Source of the DNA: Paraherbaspirillum soli
Lineage (GTDB): Bacteria > Pseudomonadota > Gammaproteobacteria > Burkholderiales > Burkholderiaceae_D
Assembly (NCBI RefSeq): GCF_042654985.1
Contig: NZ_JBHSMT010000008.1
Location: 1 to 64,000 of the forward strand
Direction of reading: 5' to 3'
Length of the DNA: 64,000 nucleotides
Shown: positions 16,194 through 24,950 of the stretch, piece after piece
Numbering within the stretch: position 1 is the first letter of the stretch
How the letters are laid out: every line of letters starts with the position of its first letter
Notes under the pieces: model-generated
The model's database searches: none
Seen by the model: only the letters and a program-made list of their open reading frames with translations
Told to the model about the DNA's origin: nothing
Translations under genes and position numbers: made by a program

Positions 16194-17000
16194 CTACTTC
16201 AATTTCAGGGTGGCCACGATCGGCGCATGATCCGACAATTTCGCCCAGCTCGCCCCATGCAAAACTTCAGCAGATTCTACCGTAAAGCCTCGCAAATAAA
16301 TTCTATCCAGACGCAGCCACGGGAACGCCGCAGGAAAAGTGCGCGCAGGTTTGATTTTCGGCGTGCGGCCGATCAACTGCTGCAGATACGATCCGACTCC
16401 TCGCATGACGCCGCCGGCGGCAATGCGCTCATCGAATATTTCGGCGACGTTCAATCGCGCTCTCAGCGATTCGCTTAAGCGATTTCCCCAATCGTTGAAA
16501 TCACCGGCGATGATCAGCGGCGCATCCGGCGGCGACGACTTGCGGACCGCCTCGATCAGGGCCGCGGTCTGGCGGCGGCGGCCGGCGCCGAACAAGCCCA
16601 GATGCACCACGTAACAATGCACCTCTGCCGCCGGCGTCTGCAATATGCAATGCAGAATGCCGCGCGCTTCATAGGCATGATCGGAGACATCCTGATTACT
16701 GTGCGAGACAATCACATACCGGCTCAACAAGGCATTGCCGTGATGGCCATGGTCATACACCGCGTTCATGCCATACGCGGCATGATGCGATGCGCCCGCC
16801 AGAAAATCATGCTGCGGCTGTTCCGGCCAATGCGCCGCGTGGCGCGCTGCATGCAGGTCATGCCTGCCCTGCACTTCCTGCAAGAAAAAGACGTCGGCCT
16901 CCATCTGCGCCAAAGCCTGCTTCAATGCATGCACGCGCGGGCGACTCCCCAACGAAGAAACACCTTTGTGGATGTTGTAGGTCGCAATGCGTAGTTTCAT
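16194..17000 (-). CDS. Endonuclease/exonuclease/phosphatase family protein (YbhP-like)
   Basis: A 268-residue EEP-fold metal-dependent phosphodiesterase. Motifs run in family order: ATYNIHKG near 6-13 (metal Asn), FFLQEVQG near 38-45 (metal Glu), AGDFNDW near 164-170 (Asp/Asn pair), and LSDHAPIVATL near the C-terminus (catalytic Asp-His). The substrate could be nucleic acid, phosphoinositide or lipid headgroup. Adjacency to a cardiolipin synthase-like gene suggests a lipid role by analogy with E. coli ybhP, but this is inference. It lies between nudB (54 bases upstream) and clsB. Confidence 0.85.
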   Translation of the reverse strand: MKLRIATYNIHKGVSSLGSRPRVHALKQALAQMEADVFFLQEVQGRHDLHAARHAAHWPEQPQHDFLAGASHHAAYGMNAVYDHGHHGNALLSRYVIVSHSNQDVSDHAYEARGILHCILQTPAAEVHCYVVHLGLFGAGRRRQTAALIEAVRKSSPPDAPLIIAGDFNDWGNRLSESLRARLNVAEIFDERIAAGGVMRGVGSYLQQLIGRTPKIKPARTFPAAFPWLRLDRIYLRGFTVESAEVLHGASWAKLSDHAPIVATLKLK

Positions 17001-17054
17001 GATTCTCTATGGTGACCATGCATGCGCAGCGCTAGCGCATGAATAATCACCCTC

Positions 17055-17522
17055 CTACGAGTCATTAAGATAGCGCGGCAATTGCAATATGGCCTCGGCA
17101 TTCGACGGCGAGAAGCATAAATCCGCCGCCGCGCGATACGGCAACCATTGATATTGCAGATGCTCGCGTGGCGCCAATACGATCCGGGTATCGGCCGGCA
17201 CCAGCAAGCCGAACACGTGCTCGGTATTTTTAGTCACGCCTGGCGCATAACGATGACGCCAGACCGGATAGATCTCGTACACATTGGAAAGCCGCCAATC
17301 GCGCAGATGCGACAGCGGCACCGCGCCGCTTTCATCCGCCACCATAATTCCGGTCTCTTCCCGCACTTCGCGTACCGCAGTCGCGCTCAACGGCTCTTCC
17401 GGCGCATCTTTTGAACCGGTAACGGACTGCCAATAATCGGGCTTGTCGGCACGCTCCATCAGCAACACCTGAAGGTCTTTTGTATAGATAACCACCAGCA
17501 CGGATTCGGGAATTTTATACAT
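17055..17522 (-). CDS. nudB: Dihydroneopterin triphosphate pyrophosphohydrolase (Nudix)
   Basis: Removes pyrophosphate from 7,8-dihydroneopterin triphosphate in folate synthesis. The 155-residue protein has a Nudix box at about 36-59 ending REVREETGI; the spacing from the first Gly to REV is one residue longer than canonical. The flanking WQSVTGS and HRYAPGVTKNTEHVF are strongly NudB-like and also carry this identification. It follows aspS on the same strand after a terminator and a palindromic repeat, so it probably has its own promoter. Confidence 0.9.
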   Translation of the reverse strand: MYKIPESVLVVIYTKDLQVLLMERADKPDYWQSVTGSKDAPEEPLSATAVREVREETGIMVADESGAVPLSHLRDWRLSNVYEIYPVWRHRYAPGVTKNTEHVFGLLVPADTRIVLAPREHLQYQWLPYRAAADLCFSPSNAEAILQLPRYLNDS

Positions 17523-17644
17523 GTAAAAGTGATCGGATATCAGCTGTTTTTAAGTAGAAATACCTGCCATTGAGGTCCGACAAAATCGGTCGAAAACACG
17601 TTCTTTTCAGAGAACACAACTATAAACCGGATTTGCGCAGGCAT

Positions 17645-17673
17645 AAAAAAAGCGCGGTTTCCCGCGCTTTTTT
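17645..17673 (-). terminator. Intrinsic terminator downstream of aspS
   Basis: AAAAAAAGCGCGG, 4-base loop, CCGCGCTTTTTT: a 7-bp GC-rich stem with A and T runs on both sides, so it works in either direction. It lies downstream of aspS on the minus strand and before nudB. Confidence 0.85.
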
Positions 17674-17712
17674 GATTGCATGCGTTCTGCTGAAAATTAC
17701 ATGCAGAAAATA

Positions 17713-17833
17713 GGACACCGCTAAAAACCTACTGCGCGGCGCAATCTCGGAGCTGCGATGCTCACCGTACCTCCGTACGGCTGCGCTTCTCGCTCCGACC
17801 TTGCGGCGCTCGCTACGGTTTGTAGCGGTGCCC
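17713..17833. repeat. Large imperfect palindrome, copy A
   Basis: About 121 bases. Outer arms: GGACACCGCTAAAAACC on the left and, reversed, GGGCACCGCTACAAACC on the right. Inner shared motifs read, on the minus strand, GTAGCGAGCG, AAGCGCAGCCGTAC, GTACGGTGAGCATCGCAG, and GCGCAGTAG. The 6-bp apical stem is CCGTAC/GTACGG. It is the reverse orientation of copies B and D. It lies between aspS and nudB. Confidence 0.9.
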
Positions 17834-17846
17834 AATAATCGTTTAC

Positions 17847-19649
17847 TTAAACAACCTTCGCTTCCGGCATGCGCAGACGAATATGCAATTCTTTCAATTG
17901 CTTTTCATCGACCACGGATGGCGCCTGCGTCAACAGACATTGCGCCCGCTGTGTTTTCGGGAACGCGATCACGTCCCGGATCGATTCGGCACCGGTCATC
18001 ATGGTCACGATTCGATCCAGACCGAAGGCCAGGCCGCCGTGCGGTGGCGCACCGTATTGCAATGCGTCGAGCAGGAAGCCGAACTTGAGTTGCGCTTCTT
18101 CGGCATCAATCTTCAGCGCGCGGAACACTTTGCTCTGCACTTCGGCACGGTGGATACGGACCGAGCCGCCACCGAGTTCCCAACCGTTCAACACCATGTC
18201 GTAGGCTTTGGCGATGCACTTGCCCGGATCGCTTTCCAGGTAGTCTTCGTGGCCGTCTTTCGGCGCGGTGAACGGGTGATGGCAAGCGTTCCAGCGTTGG
18301 GCGTCGTCGTCGTATTCGAACATCGGGAAGTCGACCACCCACAACGGCTTCCAGACGTCGTCGAACAAGCCGGCCTTCTTGCCGAATTCGCTGTGACCGA
18401 TTTTCACGCGCAGTGCGCCGATCGCATCGTTGACCACCTTGGCTTTGTCGGCACCGAAGAAAATCAGGTCGCCGTCTTGCGCGCCGGTTTGCTCGATGAT
18501 TTGCGCCAGCGCGGCATCGTGCAGGTTTTTCACGATCGGCGATTGCAAGCCGTCGCGGCCCTTGGCTTTTTCATTGACCTTGATGTAAGCCAGACCCTTG
18601 GCGCCGTAAATCGCGACGAATTGGGTGTAGGCATCGATCTCGGAGCGAGGCATCGCGCCGCCGGCCGGTACGCGCAGGCCGACCACGCGGCCGCCTTCCA
18701 TGTTGGCGGCGCCGCTGAACACTTTGAAATCGACATCCTTCATTACTGCGGTCAGGTCGGTGAATTCGAGCTTGACGCGCATGTCCGGCTTGTCGGAGCC
18801 GTACATGCCCATCGCGGTGGCGTAATCCATCACCGGGAATGGGTTCGGCAGGTCGATGTCGAGCGTGTTTTTGAACACCAGACGGATCATGCCTTCAAAC
18901 ATGTCGCGGATTTCCTGCTCGCTCATGAACGAAGTTTCGCAGTCGATCTGGGTAAATTCAGGCTGCCGGTCGGCGCGCAGATCTTCGTCGCGGAAGCATT
19001 TGGTGATTTGGTAATAACGGTCGAAGTTGGCGACCATCAGCAGCTGCTTGAACAATTGCGGCGATTGCGGCAGCGCGAAGAAATGACCGGCATTGACCCG
19101 TGACGGCACCAGGTAGTCGCGCGCGCCTTCCGGGGTCGACTTGGTCAGCATCGGCGTTTCGATGTCGATGAAGCCGTTGGCATCGAGGAACTTGCGCACT
19201 TCCATCGTTACCTTGTAACGCAGGCGCAAATTGTTTTGCATCTGCGGACGACGCAGGTCGAGCACGCGATGCGTCAGGCGGGTGGTTTCCGACAGGTTGT
19301 CGTCGTCCAGCTGGAACGGCGGCGTCACCGATGGGTTCAACACTTCCAGTTCATGCGCCAGCACTTCGATCTTGCCGGATTTCAGGTTGGCGTTGCCGGT
19401 GCCTTCCGGGCGGCTGCGCACGATACCTGTGATGCGCAGGCAGAATTCATTGCGAACCGCTTCGGCGTTCTTGAATACGTCGGCGCGGTCAGGATCGCAG
19501 ACTACCTGCACCAGGCCTTCGCGGTCGCGCAAGTCGATGAAAATAACGCCGCCGTGATCGCGACGACGATGCACCCAGCCGCACAAGCTGACGGTTTGGC
19601 CGAGAAGTGCCTCAGTGGTGAGGCCGCAGTATTGGGTTCGCATGGACAT
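17847..19649 (-). CDS. aspS: Aspartate--tRNA(Asp/Asn) ligase, non-discriminating type
   Basis: Class II synthetase of 600 residues, with an N-terminal OB-fold anticodon domain, a catalytic core with bacterial insertion, and the GLAFGLDRIVTMMTG motif near the C-terminus. Two positions known from Pseudomonas AspRS to mark relaxed tRNA recognition are present. The sequence is RRRDHGG, where E. coli has RRRDLGS (His in place of Leu), and RSRPEG, with Gly at the second site. It should therefore charge both tRNA-Asp and tRNA-Asn, the latter being corrected by GatCAB; that consequence is inference. An in-frame ATG two codons in (MRTQYCG) is an equally good start. It lies downstream of the DUF502 gene. 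Confidence 0.94.
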   Translation of the reverse strand: MSMRTQYCGLTTEALLGQTVSLCGWVHRRRDHGGVIFIDLRDREGLVQVVCDPDRADVFKNAEAVRNEFCLRITGIVRSRPEGTGNANLKSGKIEVLAHELEVLNPSVTPPFQLDDDNLSETTRLTHRVLDLRRPQMQNNLRLRYKVTMEVRKFLDANGFIDIETPMLTKSTPEGARDYLVPSRVNAGHFFALPQSPQLFKQLLMVANFDRYYQITKCFRDEDLRADRQPEFTQIDCETSFMSEQEIRDMFEGMIRLVFKNTLDIDLPNPFPVMDYATAMGMYGSDKPDMRVKLEFTDLTAVMKDVDFKVFSGAANMEGGRVVGLRVPAGGAMPRSEIDAYTQFVAIYGAKGLAYIKVNEKAKGRDGLQSPIVKNLHDAALAQIIEQTGAQDGDLIFFGADKAKVVNDAIGALRVKIGHSEFGKKAGLFDDVWKPLWVVDFPMFEYDDDAQRWNACHHPFTAPKDGHEDYLESDPGKCIAKAYDMVLNGWELGGGSVRIHRAEVQSKVFRALKIDAEEAQLKFGFLLDALQYGAPPHGGLAFGLDRIVTMMTGAESIRDVIAFPKTQRAQCLLTQAPSVVDEKQLKELHIRLRMPEAKVV

Positions 19650-19725
19650 ATTCAGTTTTTCGCAGTTCTTCAGATGTTGATGATGTTGGATATCAGTTCT
19701 TGTAATTCGGATTAACGTTTTCCCA

Positions 19726-20361
19726 TTAGCTGCCAGTCCGGGCCGGATCGACGATCAATTTCTTTTCGCGCAGCTGTTCTGGTGCAACTACCCCCATCGA
19801 CACGATGTATTTCAGTGCTTCGTCGACATTCATATCAAGTTCGATCGTATCCGCGCGCGGCACCATCAGGAAAAATCCCGAGGTCGGATTAGGCGTGGTC
19901 GGCACATACACGCTGACATAATCGCCGGTCAGGTGGTTGGCCACATCGCCGCCCGGCACGCCGGTCAGGAACGCGATGGTCCACGATCCCTGCCGCGGAT
20001 ATTGCACCAGCAGCGCTTTGCGGAAGGCATTGCCGGACGATGAAAACAAGGTGTCCGATACCTGCTTGACGCTTGAATAGATCGAGCTGACGACAGGAAT
20101 CCGGATCAGCATGGCTTCCCATAACGAAACGATTTGGCGTCCGATGAAATTACGCGTCGCCAGCCCCGTCAGGAAAATCACCAGCAAGGTCAGAATCGTG
20201 CCGAGTCCGGGAATGTCATGCCCCAGCAATGCCTTTGGCCGCCACTGCTCCGGCAATAGCAACAAGGACTGATCCATCGTGCCGATGATCAGATTTAGCA
20301 CCCACAGCGTAATCGCCAGGGGAACCAGGACCAGCAGACCGGTGATGAAATATTTACGCAT
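19726..20361 (-). CDS. DUF502 family membrane protein
   Basis: A 211-residue member of the DUF502 family, function unknown. It opens MRKYFITGLLVLVPLAITLWVLNLII, a first membrane helix, and a second follows (GTILTLLVIFLTGLATRNFIG). The remainder is a soluble conserved domain with RIPVVSSIYSSVKQVSDTL and VYVPTTPNPTSGFFLMVPR. A GTG seven codons upstream (20382) is an alternative start; the ATG gives the usual family N-terminus. It sits between the FmdB-type zinc ribbon gene and aspS, an order seen across betaproteobacteria. Confidence 0.87.
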   Translation of the reverse strand: MRKYFITGLLVLVPLAITLWVLNLIIGTMDQSLLLLPEQWRPKALLGHDIPGLGTILTLLVIFLTGLATRNFIGRQIVSLWEAMLIRIPVVSSIYSSVKQVSDTLFSSSGNAFRKALLVQYPRQGSWTIAFLTGVPGGDVANHLTGDYVSVYVPTTPNPTSGFFLMVPRADTIELDMNVDEALKYIVSMGVVAPEQLREKKLIVDPARTGS

Positions 20362-20424
20362 GGCTTTCTTTGTCGGTGCCACGCAATGTACAGCGCGTAC
20401 CTGCTTCAGCTTGATTGAATTACG

Positions 20425-20742
20425 TTAAGTCGTTGCCGCGGGAGTGCTTGCGCTCGCAGCAGCTGGCGCGGCAGCGGCCGGCGTTGCAGGGGCGGTCGCC
20501 GCAGCGGCTGGTGCGGATGCCGATTCGACCGGAGAAACCGGAGGCACCGTTGCCCCCGCGCCGCCGCGAAAATCGGTCACATACCAGCCGGTTCCCTTCA
20601 GCTGGAAACCCGCCGCAGTCACTTGTTTCCTGAACGCGTCTTTCTCGCACGACGGACAATCCGTCAGCGGCGCATCGGACATCTTTTGCAGTACATCTTT
20701 GGCAAAACCACAGGCTTCGCAACGATATGCATAAATCGGCAT
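20425..20742 (-). CDS. FmdB-type zinc ribbon protein
   Basis: A 105-residue protein beginning MPIYAYRCEACGFAKDVLQ. Two Cys pairs (CEAC near 8-11 and CPSC near 31-34) form the CxxC-CxxC ribbon of the FmdB/Zn-ribbon regulatory family. After the conserved GTGWYVTDFRG segment near 53-63 the tail becomes a low-complexity Ala/Pro/Ser run, common in Burkholderiales members. GGAG lies seven bases before the chosen ATG; five upstream in-frame codons are excluded because family members begin MPIYAY. Function is unknown; the family was first noted near amide-use genes. Confidence 0.87.
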   Translation of the reverse strand: MPIYAYRCEACGFAKDVLQKMSDAPLTDCPSCEKDAFRKQVTAAGFQLKGTGWYVTDFRGGAGATVPPVSPVESASAPAAAATAPATPAAAAPAAASASTPAATT

Positions 20743-20824
20743 GGTGAAACTCCGCAAAAATCGTATAAAACCCTGAATTATAAAGGTTTTTGCAGCGTAC
20801 AGCGGCTTCGACCCGCAGCGCGCA

Positions 20825-21892
20825 TCAGCGCGCGCGAATCTCGGTCCAGATCCGATTGATCGCGCGCCGTTGCTTGCTATTGAGGTCCTTCAGCATCTCC
20901 AGCTTGGCGAACAGCGCCTTGTCAGGAAAAATCGCCGGATTGTTGGCGATCTCCGGCTTGATGTATTTGGCGGCATCGGCGTTCGGATTGCCGGAGCCGA
21001 GCAAATTGCTCAATTGGGCAGAATTTTTGCCATCCAGCATGAAATTGATGAACTTATGCGCCAGGTCCGGACGCGGCGCATCCTTGTGGATCACCATGCT
21101 ATCGAGCGCCAGCACGGCACCCTCTTTCGGCAACGCGTGGCGGATGTGAAATTTGCGGCCGGCCTTTTGCGCGTCGGCATCGGCCTGGAAGATGTCATTG
21201 GAATAACCTTGCGCCAGCCAGATATTGCCGACCGTTAGTTCCTTGATATAGCTGGTGCCGTTGAATGCCGCCCAATACGGCTTCGCCTTGAGGATCACAT
21301 CCTTGGCTTCCTGCCAGTGTTTTTCATCGGTATCGTTGACCGAATGGCCCAGGTACTTCAGCGCCGCCGCCATCAACTCATTGGCCGAATCCAGCACCGT
21401 CACCTTGCCCTTGATCTTGACCAAAATCTTGGGGTCGAAAATCGCCGCCCAGCTATCCACCGTGATCCCCAATTCCTTGAGCTTCTGATCGTTGTAACCG
21501 ATCAAGGTTTCGGTGTAAGCATACGGCACCGAATATTTGTTGCCCTTGTCGAAATCGGTATTCAGATAAGCCGGATTAATGTTTTTCAGATTCGGCAATT
21601 GCGCTTTGTCGAGCGGCTTCAAGGCTTGCTGCTTGATCAAGGTATCGAGTGCGTTGCCGGTCGGGACGATGATGTCGTAGCCTTTGGCGCCAGCGGCCAG
21701 CTTGGCCAGCATTTCTTCGTTGTCGCCATAGTAAGTCTGCACCACCTTGCACTTGCAGAAAGCCTCAAACTGCTGCACGGTTTCGGGCGCGATGTAATTG
21801 TTCCAGTTGTATAAATGCAATTCGTCCGCGGCCTGGGCTGACACGCTGGCAAACGCAAAACCCGACAGAAGTATGGCAAGCAGCTTTTTCAT
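20825..21892 (-). CDS. potF: Polyamine ABC transporter, periplasmic substrate-binding protein
   Basis: A 355-residue protein of the PotD/PotF family that binds putrescine or spermidine in the periplasm. A signal peptide of about 22 residues ends SVSAQA-A. Family motifs follow: LHLYNWNNYIAPETVQQFE near 26-44, YDIIVPTGNALD near 93-104, and PYAYTETLIGYN. It is the last gene of a four-gene operon (ATPase, two permeases, then binding protein). Which polyamine is preferred cannot be read from sequence by eye, so the symbol is by similarity. Confidence 0.88.
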   Translation of the reverse strand: MKKLLAILLSGFAFASVSAQAADELHLYNWNNYIAPETVQQFEAFCKCKVVQTYYGDNEEMLAKLAAGAKGYDIIVPTGNALDTLIKQQALKPLDKAQLPNLKNINPAYLNTDFDKGNKYSVPYAYTETLIGYNDQKLKELGITVDSWAAIFDPKILVKIKGKVTVLDSANELMAAALKYLGHSVNDTDEKHWQEAKDVILKAKPYWAAFNGTSYIKELTVGNIWLAQGYSNDIFQADADAQKAGRKFHIRHALPKEGAVLALDSMVIHKDAPRPDLAHKFINFMLDGKNSAQLSNLLGSGNPNADAAKYIKPEIANNPAIFPDKALFAKLEMLKDLNSKQRRAINRIWTEIRAR

Positions 21893-21927
21893 GGCGATCC
21901 TTATGGACAGGAAGAACGATTGAACGA

Positions 21928-22710
21928 TTAAGAGGAACGGAAGGCGCTGGGGGCCAGCTTGGATGCGATGATGATCAGCACCAGGGTCAGTCCCATCAAC
22001 AAGGTCGAAACCGCATTGACCTCCGGCGTCACCGCAATCTTGATCATCGAGTAAATCTGTAACGGCAACGTCGATGCATTGGCGCCGGCGGTGAAGAACG
22101 TAATCACAAAGTCATCAATCGACAAGGTGAACGCCATCAAGGCTCCCGCCACCACGCCGGGCATGATCAGCGGCAGCGTCACCAGCCGGAAAGCCTGCAG
22201 CGGAGTGGCGCCGCAATCGCGCGCGGCCTCGGTCAAACTTTCATCCATGCCGGACAAACGCGAGCGCACCACAATCGCGACGAAGCCGATGCAAAAAGCG
22301 ATGTGCGACAGCATGATCGATACCAACCCCAAGGTCAGGTTCAGCATCACAAAGAAAATCAGCAGCGAAACGCCGATCAGGATTTCCGGAATCGCGATCG
22401 GCGTCAACACCAGCATCGGCAACAGCTTCAACTTATAACGGTGCATCGCGAACCCGGCCATGGTCCCCAGCAGGGTCGAGACAGCGCTCGCCACCAGCGC
22501 GATCAGCAGCGAATTACCGGCCGCGTGCAACATCTCATCGTGTTGAAACAGCTTGCGATACCAGTCCAGCGTAAAACCGACCCACTCGGCATTCAACTGC
22601 GAATTGTTGAACGAATACACCACGACGATAATCAACGGCACATACAGGAATGCATATACCGCCAGCGCCACCCCCCATAAGCCGAGCGAGCGTTTCGCCT
22701 TATTAGCCAT
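21928..22710 (-). CDS. potI: Polyamine ABC transporter permease (PotI/PotC type)
   Basis: A 260-residue inner-membrane permease with six predicted helices. The EAA loop that contacts the ATPase reads LTEAARDCGATPLQAFRLVTLPLIMPG near 165-191. I start at MANKAKRS (22710), which has GGAGAG upstream; the 16 residues before it are the upstream permease in another frame. The start overlaps the stop of the preceding permease by eight bases, so translation is coupled. Confidence 0.9.
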   Translation of the reverse strand: MANKAKRSLGLWGVALAVYAFLYVPLIIVVVYSFNNSQLNAEWVGFTLDWYRKLFQHDEMLHAAGNSLLIALVASAVSTLLGTMAGFAMHRYKLKLLPMLVLTPIAIPEILIGVSLLIFFVMLNLTLGLVSIMLSHIAFCIGFVAIVVRSRLSGMDESLTEAARDCGATPLQAFRLVTLPLIMPGVVAGALMAFTLSIDDFVITFFTAGANASTLPLQIYSMIKIAVTPEVNAVSTLLMGLTLVLIIIASKLAPSAFRSS

Positions 22711-23623
22711 GCTTGTCTCTCCGTGGCTGCGCCACCAAAACCGCAACACCTGCCGCAATCAGCGCGGCAACCGTCAATACGATCGACAACACGCTGCCGA
22801 ACGGCCAGTCGCGGGTTTCCAGAAATTGTTGTTTGATTACGTTGCCTATCATGTCGCTGCCGGTGCCGCCCAGGATATCGGACACCGCAAAAATCCCCAG
22901 CGCCGGGATGAATACCAGGGCCGCGCCCGCGTACACGCCCGGCAACGACAGCGGAAAAGTGATGCGCCAGAAGCGCTGCCAGGCGGATGCGCCCAGATCC
23001 TGCGCCGCATCGACCAGGGCCGGATCATGTTTTTCCAGGTTGGCATACAGCGGCAACACCATGAACGGCAGATGTACGTACACCAGCCCGACCACCACCG
23101 CAAAACCGGTAAATAACAGCCGCACCGGCTCTATCCCCACCAGTCCGAGCAAGTAATTGACCGCCTGCGTCAAGCCGGATTGTGGACCGAGAATAATCAT
23201 CCAGGCGTACACGCGGATCAGGAAATTACTCCAGAACGGCAAAATCACCAACAAGATCAACAGGTCGCGGTACTTCTTCGGGCTGCGGGCTATCAGCAAC
23301 GCCAGCGGATAGGCCATCAACAGGCAGCAACAGGTGGTCACGATCGCGTACATCAACGATTTCAGGAAAATCGCGGTGTAAATAAAGTCGGAGCCGAAGC
23401 GGACGTAATTATCGAACGTCAGATCCAGCTTGCCCAGCTCGTCAAAGATCGGCGCCAGGCCGCCGTAATCACCGGCAAAGCGGAATGACGCGAACACCAT
23501 GATCAGACTGGGGATCGCAAAAAACAGCAGCAGGTAAAACAGCGGCGGGCCGCTGATCAACCAGCGCGCCAGCCTGCCGCGCGGTGCCGATGTCATTTGC
23601 GGCGGGATGACTTGCTTATTCAT
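22703..23623 (-). CDS. potH: Polyamine ABC transporter permease (PotH/PotB type)
   Basis: A 306-residue permease with an N-terminal membrane helix (PPLFYLLLFFAIPSLIMVF). The EAA loop is DAAQDLGASAWQRFWRITFPLSLPG. The start at 23623 overlaps the last codons of the ATPase gene (ATGAATAA), giving translational coupling. A longer reading frame upstream is antisense-like extension inside the ATPase gene and is rejected. With its partner permease it forms the membrane pore of the importer. Confidence 0.9.
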   Translation of the reverse strand: MNKQVIPPQMTSAPRGRLARWLISGPPLFYLLLFFAIPSLIMVFASFRFAGDYGGLAPIFDELGKLDLTFDNYVRFGSDFIYTAIFLKSLMYAIVTTCCCLLMAYPLALLIARSPKKYRDLLILLVILPFWSNFLIRVYAWMIILGPQSGLTQAVNYLLGLVGIEPVRLLFTGFAVVVGLVYVHLPFMVLPLYANLEKHDPALVDAAQDLGASAWQRFWRITFPLSLPGVYAGAALVFIPALGIFAVSDILGGTGSDMIGNVIKQQFLETRDWPFGSVLSIVLTVAALIAAGVAVLVAQPRRDKHG

Positions 23624-24701
23624 ACAAGAAATGTCCTGCGTCGAACTGCCAGGCGACATCCACCGTATCGCCGACCTCAAAGAATTTGGCGCGGCCGGCC
23701 GCCGAATTCGCCAGCAATGCCTGGATCGTGCTGCCGCCTTCGGTTTGCACAATATAGACGGTCACGTCGCCCAGATACAGCAGTTCCTTGACGTAGCCCT
23801 TGAAGTGGTTTTCGTTGGTGTCGGCACTGATTTCGGCGCTGATGCGGATCTTTTCCGGGCGCAGCGCCAGCGTGCCTTTGCGGCCGACCGCGCCATTGTC
23901 AGGCTGCGTGCTCTTGACCAGGCCCAGGCCGGGTATATCCAGCTGCATCGCATTACCGTCGACGCTGGCAATCGCGCCGTCGAACAAATTGCAGGTGCCG
24001 ATGAAATCGGCCACGAAGCGGGTTTTCGGATAGCTATAGATGCGCGACGGCTCGTCCAGCTGCTCGACATTGCCGCGGTTCATGACCGCGATCCGATGCG
24101 ACAAGGCCAGCGCTTCGCCCTGATCGTGCGTCACGTAGACGAAGGTGATGTCGACTTCCTTTTGCAGATTGATCAGCTCGATCTGCATCTGCTCGCGCAG
24201 TTTGGCATCCAGCGCCGACAGCGGCTCATCCAGCAGCAGCAGCTTGGGCCGCGACACCAGCGCGCGCGCCACCGCGACGCGCTGCCGTTGACCGCCTGAC
24301 AATTCATGCGGAAAGCGTGCGCCAAAACCGCTCAGCCGCACGTCTTCCAGCGCCTCCTTGACTCTTTCCTTGATTTGCGGCGGCGGCACTTTCGCCATCT
24401 TGAGCGGGAAAGCGATATTGGCGGCGACCGTCATGTGTGGAAACAGTGCGTAATTTTGAAACACGGTGCAGACCGGCCGCTGTTCGGGCGGACTGCCGAC
24501 CAAGTCGACGCCGTCCAGCAGAATCTGACCGGAATCCGGCAAATCGAAACCGGCAATCATGCGCAACAAAGTGGTTTTGCCGCAGCCGGAAGGGCCGAGC
24601 AAGGTAAAGAATTCGCCTGCCTCTATCGACAGGCTGATGTTGTCAACGGCAGCAAAGTCGCCAAAACGACGACTGACATTACGGATTTCGAGCAGCGCCA
24701 T
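23616..24701 (-). CDS. potG: Polyamine ABC transporter ATP-binding protein
   Basis: A 361-residue ATPase of the PotA/PotG class. Walker A GPSGCGKT is at 36-43, the signature LSGGQRQRVAVARAL follows near 133, and Walker B LLLLDEPLSALD comes before an H-loop in YVTHDQGEALALS. The C-terminal about 110 residues form a TOBE-like regulatory domain. First gene of the operon; its promoter should lie in 24702-24763. The order ATPase-permease-permease-binding protein differs from E. coli potFGHI, where the binding protein comes first. Confidence 0.92.
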   Translation of the reverse strand: MALLEIRNVSRRFGDFAAVDNISLSIEAGEFFTLLGPSGCGKTTLLRMIAGFDLPDSGQILLDGVDLVGSPPEQRPVCTVFQNYALFPHMTVAANIAFPLKMAKVPPPQIKERVKEALEDVRLSGFGARFPHELSGGQRQRVAVARALVSRPKLLLLDEPLSALDAKLREQMQIELINLQKEVDITFVYVTHDQGEALALSHRIAVMNRGNVEQLDEPSRIYSYPKTRFVADFIGTCNLFDGAIASVDGNAMQLDIPGLGLVKSTQPDNGAVGRKGTLALRPEKIRISAEISADTNENHFKGYVKELLYLGDVTVYIVQTEGGSTIQALLANSAAGRAKFFEVGDTVDVAWQFDAGHFLYE

Positions 24702-24763
24702 ATGTCTTCAGATCCAGGGGGCGAAAAAACGGGCAATTGTAGCAAAAGTGCCCGCAAATTTAT

Positions 24764-24807
24764 CGAAAAAAAGCCAGGTTCTGCGTTATGCGTGCGTTAC
24801 CTGGCTT
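24764..24807 (-). terminator. Intrinsic terminator downstream of the ubiB/methyltransferase unit
   Basis: On the minus strand AAGCCAGGT pairs with ACCTGGCTT (9 bp, 19-base loop), followed by a run of seven T. It ends the minus-strand unit that comes through the palindrome at 24831-24950. Confidence 0.75.
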
Positions 24808-24830
24808 GGCTTAGCTTAAGGGGCTTTTAA

Positions 24831-24950
24831 CAGGGTGTTGAAAAACGTAGCGAGCGGGTCGAGTTTTGGTTGAGGAGCGCAGCCGTACGGATGGTACGGT
24901 GAGCACCGCAGACCGAAAATCGGCCCGCGCAGTAGTTTTTCAACACCCTG
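24831..24950. repeat. Large imperfect palindrome, copy B
   Basis: 120 bases. Outer arms CAGGGTGTTGAAAAAC and GTTTTTCAACACCCTG are perfectly complementary. Inner motifs shared with the other copies: CGTAGCGAGCG, GCGCAGCCGTAC, GTACGGTGAGCACCGCAG, CGCGCAGTAG. Its middle stem (CGAGTTTTGGT with ACCGAAAATCG) differs in sequence from copy D but still pairs. The right end overlaps the stop codon of the methyltransferase gene. Confidence 0.92.

Noticed and set aside
17883..19103. Open frame of 406 codons on the plus strand
   Set aside because: It is antisense to aspS, with no family features.
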